NCBI GenBank assembly: GCA_027083015.1
Contig: JALWQS010000147.1
Span: 1-11,162, forward strand
From: Candidatus Woesearchaeota archaeon
GTDB lineage: Archaea > Nanobdellota > Nanobdellia > Woesearchaeales > UBA11576
Direction of reading: 5' to 3'
Length of the DNA: 11,162 nt
Under the pieces are notes generated by a model. It saw only the letters and a program-made list of their open reading frames with translations, searched no databases and had not been told where the DNA came from. This document shows, piece by piece, positions 6,242-11,162 of the stretch (position 1 is the stretch's first letter; every line of letters starts with the position of its first letter). Made by a program: the position numbers and the translations under genes.

Positions 6242-8122
6242 ATGCGAAGAAGAACAAGAAATAATCCATTCGCAAAGATCATTATCATAGCATCAATGAT
6301 TGCGATATTTCTCATTCCTATGGTGACTGCAGAAACGCTGTTCGAAGGAACGATAAAAGACAATGAACCGTTCTACATACAGGGAGTTAAGCACATAGCA
6401 AGATATTATCCGTCAGCTGAGAAACTGTCATTAGCTATCGGCGAGGACAGGATACTCATCAAGCTCCACGAATGCGAGGATTATCAGGACAGGCAATACT
6501 GTGTCGACAAAGCAACAGCAGGGTATGATGATGAGACTGGCCAGGGAATGTCAGAAACAGATATCCGGGTGCTTGAATTTGGGCCTGATGTAACGATAGA
6601 CAGGGATATAAGTGACACGACGCCGTTGATTGGCCAGGAAGTGACGGTGGATGTCACGATAACGAACAAAGGCACAGAAAGAGCAACCTCGATAAATTAT
6701 AAGGACAGGTATCCCCCGGAAGTCACGATCAGCGGACCGTCGATAAACAGGGCCTTGAACCAGGCTGAATGGGCAGGAAGCCTGGACCCTGAAAAAAGCC
6801 ACACGTTCAGCTACACGTTAAAATTTAAAGACTTCATAACATATCAATCAAAAGCAGAAGTAAGCTACCCTCACAAAGATAAGATAGTGAATAAGTACTC
6901 CTCCTCCGTAAATTTCACAGTACAGAAACCCTACGATTTCTCTACGAACCTCTCAACAGGATCAGCAGGGCTAGGTGAGGAGATAACCTATACAGCTACG
7001 ATAAAGAACGAAGGGACAGAGAACCTCAACTCCGACCTTAACATAATAGTGCCTGAAGGGGCGATAGTGGTGAGCAGAGGATCGGACTTGAAAGGAACAG
7101 CGCCGACACTTACCTATAGTTCAGATGATGTTGATCTGCTAAAACCCGGAGATACAAAGACGCTGGAATTTACTTTCAAAGAGACGAAGAAAGGCCTGCA
7201 TGAGATAAAGAGCAAAGCATCATTCAAGACAATGAGCAACACTTTCTCAGAAGAAAAGACCGATACATTCACTGCTGGAGTATCTGACATAGTAGCATCT
7301 GTGAATATAACACCTTCAACAGTCAAGGCAGGAGGAGAGTTCATGGCTGAAGTGAAGGTGACAAACCGGGGATCAAAGACCATAACAGTGGACTCCATAG
7401 ACTTTGAATCAGACCTTACCAGTCGTAGAGGTTGGAGATCCATAACTCTTGAGCCTGGAAAGAGCCATTATGCGCTTAATAAGATCATGTATGCTCCGCT
7501 TACCAATGAAGAACAGGAATACTTGTTCAACATATCAGGGTGGTACCTGAACTCTAAAGGGATGAGATTTGATTTCTCAAAGACAGGGATGATGACAATA
7601 GAGCCTTTTGAGAAGATACTTGACATAAAAGAGGATCATCACCTGATAAATGAGACTGCTGGACAGAAGTATATCAACATAACGGTCAGGATAAAGAACA
7701 TCAAGGACTATGAACTGACAGACCTTAATATTGTGGATTCTATACCAAAAGGCTCTAAGCAGGTTTCAGGACAGAGAGATCTTGAGCGGGAAAAACTGGA
7801 ACCTGGAGAGGAGATACTTGCCTACTCCTATGTGGTGCGGTTGCCAAAAGGATTTGAAGAGACGAAGTTTGATATAACCCACACGATCAATGTTAAAAAG
7901 GAAGGTGAGGAAGAAGCTTTCGAGATACCGGCAACTATAACCTTGGATGGGGTGGTTAAGGAAGACAAGGAGAACAACAAGACTTCTGACACTACAGAAG
8001 AAAGAAAGGCAGCAGGGCAGACAGAAGATAACACTACAACAAAAACGACGAACGATGAAGAAGAAAAGGGAAAGAAAGGGTTGCTAAGCAGGTTATGGGA
8101 TTGGTTGAAAAATATTTTCTGA
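6242..8122 (+). CDS. Secreted multi-domain Ig-like surface protein
   Basis: About 626 residues, exported. The N-terminus has an Arg-rich start, a hydrophobic core (IIIIASMIAIFLIPMV) and a likely cleavage after VTA near residue 30. A mature N-terminal domain contains a Cys pair (H-E-C ... Q-Y-C, near 76-84) that could form a disulfide. Four beta-sandwich repeats of the DUF11/CARDB kind follow. Each has a core like VTVDVTITNKGT or MAEVKVTNRGS and ends with an LxPGxxxxxxY/F stretch (at roughly 100-200, 210-315, 325-440 and 460-575). About eight N-x-S/T sequons suit an N-glycosylated surface protein. The tail is a Thr/Glu/Lys-rich linker ending in an amphipathic, Trp-containing helix (LLSRLWDWLKNIF); no C-terminal transmembrane segment is seen. 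ATG 6242 is preferred over 6236 because AGAGG (6231-6235) touches the first ATG but is six bases from the second. It has its own TATA box. Confidence 0.85.
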   Translation: MRRRTRNNPFAKIIIIASMIAIFLIPMVTAETLFEGTIKDNEPFYIQGVKHIARYYPSAEKLSLAIGEDRILIKLHECEDYQDRQYCVDKATAGYDDETGQGMSETDIRVLEFGPDVTIDRDISDTTPLIGQEVTVDVTITNKGTERATSINYKDRYPPEVTISGPSINRALNQAEWAGSLDPEKSHTFSYTLKFKDFITYQSKAEVSYPHKDKIVNKYSSSVNFTVQKPYDFSTNLSTGSAGLGEEITYTATIKNEGTENLNSDLNIIVPEGAIVVSRGSDLKGTAPTLTYSSDDVDLLKPGDTKTLEFTFKETKKGLHEIKSKASFKTMSNTFSEEKTDTFTAGVSDIVASVNITPSTVKAGGEFMAEVKVTNRGSKTITVDSIDFESDLTSRRGWRSITLEPGKSHYALNKIMYAPLTNEEQEYLFNISGWYLNSKGMRFDFSKTGMMTIEPFEKILDIKEDHHLINETAGQKYINITVRIKNIKDYELTDLNIVDSIPKGSKQVSGQRDLEREKLEPGEEILAYSYVVRLPKGFEETKFDITHTINVKKEGEEEAFEIPATITLDGVVKEDKENNKTSDTTEERKAAGQTEDNTTTKTTNDEEEKGKKGLLSRLWDWLKNIF

Positions 8123-8130
8123 ACTGAAGA

Positions 8131-8164
8131 TTGATCTTATTGGTTGTTTGATCTTATTGGTTGT
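8131..8164 (+). repeat. Perfect 17-bp tandem repeat, two copies
   Basis: TTGATCTTATTGGTTGT occurs at 8131-8147 and again, identical and directly abutting, at 8148-8164. It begins nine bases after the stop of the surface-protein gene and lies outside any plausible gene. It is T/G-rich and sits at the point where + strand composition switches. It could be a binding-site pair (iteron-like) or simply a slippage duplication. Confidence 0.95.
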
Positions 8165-8307
8165 GTTGGTCATTGACTTGTGAGTTTATGCCAAGAACTA
8201 TAACTTAGAGTGCAAGACTTATCAGTACGCATGATTCTCTTGTTCTGGACCTTGCAGTTGGCTTCACATCTTCTATTGATGAGTAAACAATCTCCTCAAC
8301 CACAATA

Positions 8308-8317
8308 TTTATAAAAA
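8308..8317 (+). promoter_or_regulatory. TATA box of lysS
   Basis: TTTATAAAAA is a near-ideal archaeal TATA box. A start about 26 bases downstream of its centre (near 8339) leaves a leader of about ten bases before ATG 8348, so lysS is probably almost leaderless. Confidence 0.6.
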
Positions 8318-8347
8318 CGCTATAATTTTGCATCTTAGGGTATATAT

Positions 8348-9910
8348 ATGGCTTTAGAAGATAATAGGTTGATAAAGGAACGCTTGGATAAGCTTAAAGC
8401 TTTGCGAGAGATGGGTGTTGAACCTTATCCTTACTCTTTTGATAAGCAGGATAATGCTGCTGATCTGCTTTCTAGATATTCAGGTCTGGATCCTGAGCAG
8501 GAAACTTCTGATAAGGTTTCTGTCGCTGGCAGGATTATGCAGTTGAGGAAGATGGGCAAGGTTACTTTTCTTCATCTTCAGGATCAGACTGGCAGGATTC
8601 AGGTCTATGTTCGTAAGGATGATGTTGGTGAGCTTTCTTATAAGGTCTTGAAGAAATCCGATCTTGGTGATATCATAGGTATAAAGGGACATATTTTCAC
8701 GACTAAGACTGGTGAGATAACTGTTTATGCTGAGTCTTTTGAGCTTCTTTGTAAGAGTTTGAGGCCTTTGCCTGAGAAGTATCATGGTCTTAAGGATAAG
8801 GAGTTGCGTTACAGGAAGAGGTATCTTGATCTTATCATGAACCAGGATGTTAAGGATATGTTTCTTAAGCGCAGTCTGATGATAAAGTATATCCGTGAGT
8901 ATTATGATAGTCTTGGTTTCATCGAGGTGGAAACTCCTGCTTTGCAGACCATCTATGGAGGAGCTAATGCGCGGCCTTTTATCACTCATATCAATGCTTG
9001 GGATATGACTATGTACTTATCTATAAGTCCTGAGCTTTATCTTAAGCGTTTGCTTGTCGGTGGTTTTGAGAAGGTCTTTACTATCTGTAAGAATTTCAGG
9101 AATGAAGGTGTTGATGCTACCCATAATCCTGAGTTTACTATGCTTGAGTTTTATCATGCTTATATTGATTATGAGAAGACTATGGAGATCTTTGAGAATA
9201 TGGTTGAGTTCCTTGCTAAGAAGATCCATGGCACGACTAAGATCAAGCGGATGTATCGTGGCGAGGAGGTTGAGCTTGACTTCAAGGCTCCTTGGCCTCG
9301 GATGACTATGGAAGGTTGTTTGAAGGATCTTATGGGTATTGATGTTGAGCCTTTGGATGATGAGGGTCTGAAACAGCTTCTTGTCAATTATAATATTGAG
9401 TATGATACTTCTTTTTCCAGGGGTTTGGCTATCCAGTTGTTGTTTGAAGAGTTGTGCGAGGATAAGCTTATCCAGCCGGTTCATATAATTGATCATCCTA
9501 AGGAGAGCACTCCTCTCTGCAAGCCTAAGAGGGGTAATCCTGATCTTATCGAACGTTTTGAGAGTTATTGTTTAGGCGCTGAGATATGTAATGCTTATTC
9601 AGAACTTAATGATCCTGTGCTTCAGAGGAAGTTGTTGGAAGAGCAGGCTAAGGAACTGCGCGGTGGTGCTGAAGAAGCGCATCCTATGGATGAGGATTTT
9701 GTTCAGGCTATAGAGTATGGTATGCCTCCTGCTGGCGGTTTAGGTTTTGGTGTTGATAGGATGGCTATAATGCTCCTTGGCGCTGAGAGTATACGTGATG
9801 TTATACTGTTCCCGACGATGAAACCTGCTTCTGATACCCCCACGGTAGATGAGCAGGAGAAAAAGTCTGAGGAAGAGCTTAAGGAAAGTCTGGAAAACAA
9901 GAAGTCTTGA
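8348..9910 (+). CDS. lysS: Lysyl-tRNA synthetase, class II (bacterial type)
   Basis: 520-residue class II LysRS, cytoplasmic, charging tRNA-Lys with lysine. The N-terminal OB-fold anticodon-binding domain covers about residues 55-135 (VSVAGRIMQLRKMGKVTFLHLQD). The linker RYRKRYLDLI (about 154-163) is typical. Class II motif 1 lies around 186-205 (SLGFIEVETPALQ), motif 2 is FRNEGVDATHNPEFTMLE (250-267), and motif 3 is GLGFGVDRMAIML (464-476), followed by SIRDVILFPTMKP. The C-terminus continues for about 27 residues as a charged Glu/Lys tail beyond the usual end. Most archaea use an unrelated class I LysRS, so this is the bacterial-type enzyme, known also from some DPANN genomes. ATG 8348 follows the TATA box TTTATAAAAA at the distance expected for a very short leader, and no clear SD is seen. 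Codons end in T and G, unlike the + genes to the left. Confidence 0.97.
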   Translation: MALEDNRLIKERLDKLKALREMGVEPYPYSFDKQDNAADLLSRYSGLDPEQETSDKVSVAGRIMQLRKMGKVTFLHLQDQTGRIQVYVRKDDVGELSYKVLKKSDLGDIIGIKGHIFTTKTGEITVYAESFELLCKSLRPLPEKYHGLKDKELRYRKRYLDLIMNQDVKDMFLKRSLMIKYIREYYDSLGFIEVETPALQTIYGGANARPFITHINAWDMTMYLSISPELYLKRLLVGGFEKVFTICKNFRNEGVDATHNPEFTMLEFYHAYIDYEKTMEIFENMVEFLAKKIHGTTKIKRMYRGEEVELDFKAPWPRMTMEGCLKDLMGIDVEPLDDEGLKQLLVNYNIEYDTSFSRGLAIQLLFEELCEDKLIQPVHIIDHPKESTPLCKPKRGNPDLIERFESYCLGAEICNAYSELNDPVLQRKLLEEQAKELRGGAEEAHPMDEDFVQAIEYGMPPAGGLGFGVDRMAIMLLGAESIRDVILFPTMKPASDTPTVDEQEKKSEEELKESLENKKS

Positions 9911-9989
9911 AAAGGAAGAGGAACAATAGGATAAGAAAGACGAAGAAGATTATGATTAAAATAAGGTTTTATGGTTTTGGTGATTTATG

Positions 9990-10382
9990 ATGCTTGGACT
10001 TATGGGCGATAATAAGAATATCGTGATCAAATATAATAAGAAGACTGTGATTGGTCTTGTTGAGCCTGTAGTGATTACAGGACCTACTGGTAAGAGCGCT
10101 AAGGTTTTGGGTCGCATAGATACTGGTGCTACTAAGTCATCTATTGATGTTCGGCTTGCTGCAGAGTTGTCTTTAGGTCCCATACTTAAGACTAAGATCG
10201 TCAAGTCTGCCAGTGGCAAATCTTTGCGTGCCGTCGTTCAGGCTAAGGTTCACTTGGCTGATAAGGAGTTCAAGACTGATTTTACCATCGCTGACAGGGC
10301 TGAGATGAAGTATCCTGTATTGATAGGTCAGAGCATTCTTAAGGGGTTTCTTATAGATCCTGTTAAGGAAGTGCCTAAATGA
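9990..10382 (+). CDS. RimB-like retropepsin-fold protease (ATP-dependent Zn protease family name)
   Basis: About 130 residues. The key signature is GRIDTGATKSSID (near residues 41-53), the D-T-G-A active-site loop of retropepsin-like aspartic proteases in the family long named 'ATP-dependent zinc protease' (RimB-related). A second family mark is YPVLIGQSILKGFLIDP (about 108-124), matching the V-L-I-G-R-x-x-L ... D-P end of that family. One catalytic Asp per chain implies a homodimer. The gene directly precedes a RimK-like ligase, as in rim operons, so a role in trimming or processing glutamate tails added by the ligase is a fair inference. Start: ATGs at 9987 and 9990 are adjacent; GGTGAT (9979-9984) is five bases before the second, which I prefer. 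A TATA-like TTAAAATAA lies near 9955-9963, but cotranscription with lysS is also possible. Confidence 0.85.
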   Translation: MLGLMGDNKNIVIKYNKKTVIGLVEPVVITGPTGKSAKVLGRIDTGATKSSIDVRLAAELSLGPILKTKIVKSASGKSLRAVVQAKVHLADKEFKTDFTIADRAEMKYPVLIGQSILKGFLIDPVKEVPK

Positions 10383-10425
10383 TGTTTAAAGAAGATTGTG
10401 TTTAAAGAAGGAGATGGAAGGAGAT
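10383..10425 (+). repeat. Nested short direct repeats duplicating a ribosome binding site
   Basis: TGTTTAAAGAAG occurs at 10383-10394 and 10399-10410 (period 16). Overlapping the second copy, AAGGAGAT occurs at 10408-10415 and 10418-10425 (period 10). The second AAGGAGAT is five bases from the RimK-like ATG and is the likely ribosome binding site; the first is a spare SD copy. Confidence 0.9.
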
Positions 10426-10430
10426 CTTAG

Positions 10431-11162
10431 ATGAGAGCCGCATTGATCAGTTTGGGAAGTACAAGTTCTTTATGGACTTATAATGCTATGAAGAAGTATT
10501 TTGAAGAGGTTGATGATATAAACCTTAAGTTTCTTGAGGTTGATCTTGGCGGTAAGAAGCCTAAGATCCTTAATGATGGTGAGCCTTTGAAGGAGTATGA
10601 TTGTGTTTATCTCAAAGGTTCTTTTAGGTACCTTCAGATCCTTAATAGTGTTGCTTCTGTTCTTTATGGCACTACTTATCTTCCTTTTAAGCCTGAAGCT
10701 TTTCTTATCGGTCATGATAAGCTGCTTACTCATCTTGAGCTTCAGAAGCATAATGTTGCTATGCCTGAGACTTACATAAGTGCTAGTCCGGTGTCTGCTA
10801 AGAAGATCCTGGAGCGTATATCTTATCCTATCGTCATGAAGTTTCCTTCTGGTACTCAGGGTAAGGGCGTCATGTTTGCTGATTCTTATAATTCTGCTTC
10901 TTCTATCCTTGATGCTATGAGTGCTTTGAACCAGCCTGTTATCATCCAGCGTTATGTTGAGACTGGCGGTAAGGATATCCGTGTGATTGTCGTCGGTGAT
11001 AAGGTGGTTGCTGCTATGGAGCGTAAGTCTGAAGAGGGTGAGAAACGCGCTAACCTTCATGCTGGCGGTAAGGGCCGTAAGATCGATATTGATTATAAGA
11101 TCCGTGATCTGGCTGTCAAGACGGCTAAGGTTATTGGTGCTGATATCTGCGCTGTTGATATC
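10431..11162 (+). CDS. RimK-like ATP-grasp ligase, 3' end outside the window
   Basis: 244 residues are visible and the gene is still open at the window edge. The N-terminal preATP-grasp domain begins MRAALISLGSTSS. The ATP-grasp part contains KFPSGTQGKGVMF (about 137-149, the glycine-rich ATP loop), IIQRYVETGGKDIRVIVVG (about 171-189, RimK-type hinge and strand) and RANLHAGGKG (about 206-215), where RimK proteins have N-L-H-x-G-G. The last catalytic Glu/Asn metal ligands, expected after AVDI, lie beyond the window. Family roles include adding glutamate to ribosomal protein S6 (RimK) or to coenzyme tails (CofF, MptN in methanogens); the substrate here is undetermined. The retropepsin-like gene 48 bases upstream favours a RimK/RimB-type modification module. 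ATG 10431 has AAGGAGAT five bases upstream. Codons are T/G-ending. Confidence 0.92.
   Translation, partial: MRAALISLGSTSSLWTYNAMKKYFEEVDDINLKFLEVDLGGKKPKILNDGEPLKEYDCVYLKGSFRYLQILNSVASVLYGTTYLPFKPEAFLIGHDKLLTHLELQKHNVAMPETYISASPVSAKKILERISYPIVMKFPSGTQGKGVMFADSYNSASSILDAMSALNQPVIIQRYVETGGKDIRVIVVGDKVVAAMERKSEEGEKRANLHAGGKGRKIDIDYKIRDLAVKTAKVIGADICAVDI

Larger units (their letters stand above)
8123..8347. other. Intergenic gap at a strand-composition switch; candidate replication origin
   Basis: 225 bases with no ORF worth calling. It contains the 17-bp tandem repeat and, at its right end, the lysS promoter. To its left the + strand is A-rich; inside it and to its right the + strand is T/G-rich. 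Hand counts on 60-base lines: 7201-7260 has A28 T10 G11 C11; 7501-7560 has A22 T14 G13 C11; 8581-8640 has A13 T20 G19 C8; 9121-9180 has A17 T24 G10 C9. A left-to-right shift toward G and T on the + strand is the pattern expected at an origin. I see no canonical archaeal origin-recognition box and no orc1/cdc6 gene here, so the origin reading is inference only. Confidence 0.35.

Noticed and set aside
8123..8347. Canonical archaeal origin-recognition boxes
   Set aside because: None was seen by eye, so the origin proposal rests on composition and the repeat only.
10470..11060. Long minus-strand reading frame of 196 codons opposite the RimK-like gene
   Set aside because: It lies wholly inside a clear ATP-grasp gene, and its Leu/Ile/Ser/Thr-rich text is what T/G-ending codons give when read backward. 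The same holds for minus frames at 8480-8989 and 9017-9496 inside lysS.
1..11162. tRNA, rRNA, CRISPR array, insertion sequence or phage genes
   Set aside because: No T-loop-like GGTTCGAATC, spaced repeat array, transposase motif or terminal inverted repeat was found on either strand.

Overview
The window looks like part of an archaeal chromosome, most likely a DPANN-type lineage such as Woesearchaeota or Pacearchaeota. The signs are TATA-box/short-leader promoters, GGTGA- and GAGG-type Shine-Dalgarno (SD) sites, a METTL5-type methyltransferase, and a metallophosphoesterase closely resembling eukaryotic lariat debranching enzyme. The lysyl-tRNA synthetase is the bacterial (class II) type, which many small archaea carry in place of the usual class I enzyme. 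The lineage is inferred from protein content only; no rRNA or tRNA gene is present.

Layout, left to right. A two-gene + strand operon (200-1608) encodes the Dbr1-like phosphoesterase and an unrecognised 205-residue protein, joined by an ATGA overlap. Convergent to it is a 739-residue class II nucleotidyltransferase of the CCA-adding/poly(A) polymerase type (1627-3846, minus). After a 215-base gap holding a conspicuous two-stem hairpin comes a small coiled-coil plus winged-helix protein (4062-4601 or 4616, minus). A 390-base gap with promoters and a possible folded RNA leads to a + strand pair: METTL5-like methyltransferase (5009-5626) and an unrecognised 168-residue protein (5644-6150). Next, with its own promoter, is a secreted multi-Ig-domain surface protein (6242-8122).

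From about 8123 the base composition of the + strand changes sharply. To the left it is A-rich (A/C-ending codons in + genes, T-ending codons in minus genes); to the right it is T- and G-rich. A switch from A/C to G/T excess is what a replication origin gives, so the 8123-8347 gap, which also holds a perfect 17-bp tandem repeat, is a candidate origin or skew-switch site. Right of it are lysS (8348-9910), a RimB-like retropepsin-fold protease (9990-10382) and a RimK-like ATP-grasp ligase that runs off the window (10431-11162).

Three themes stand out. RNA processing dominates: debranching, 3'-end nucleotide addition, rRNA methylation and tRNA charging. The protease/RimK pair suggests a glutamate-tail ligation and trimming module. 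Short tandem duplications recur at 5692-5733, 8131-8164 and 10383-10425.
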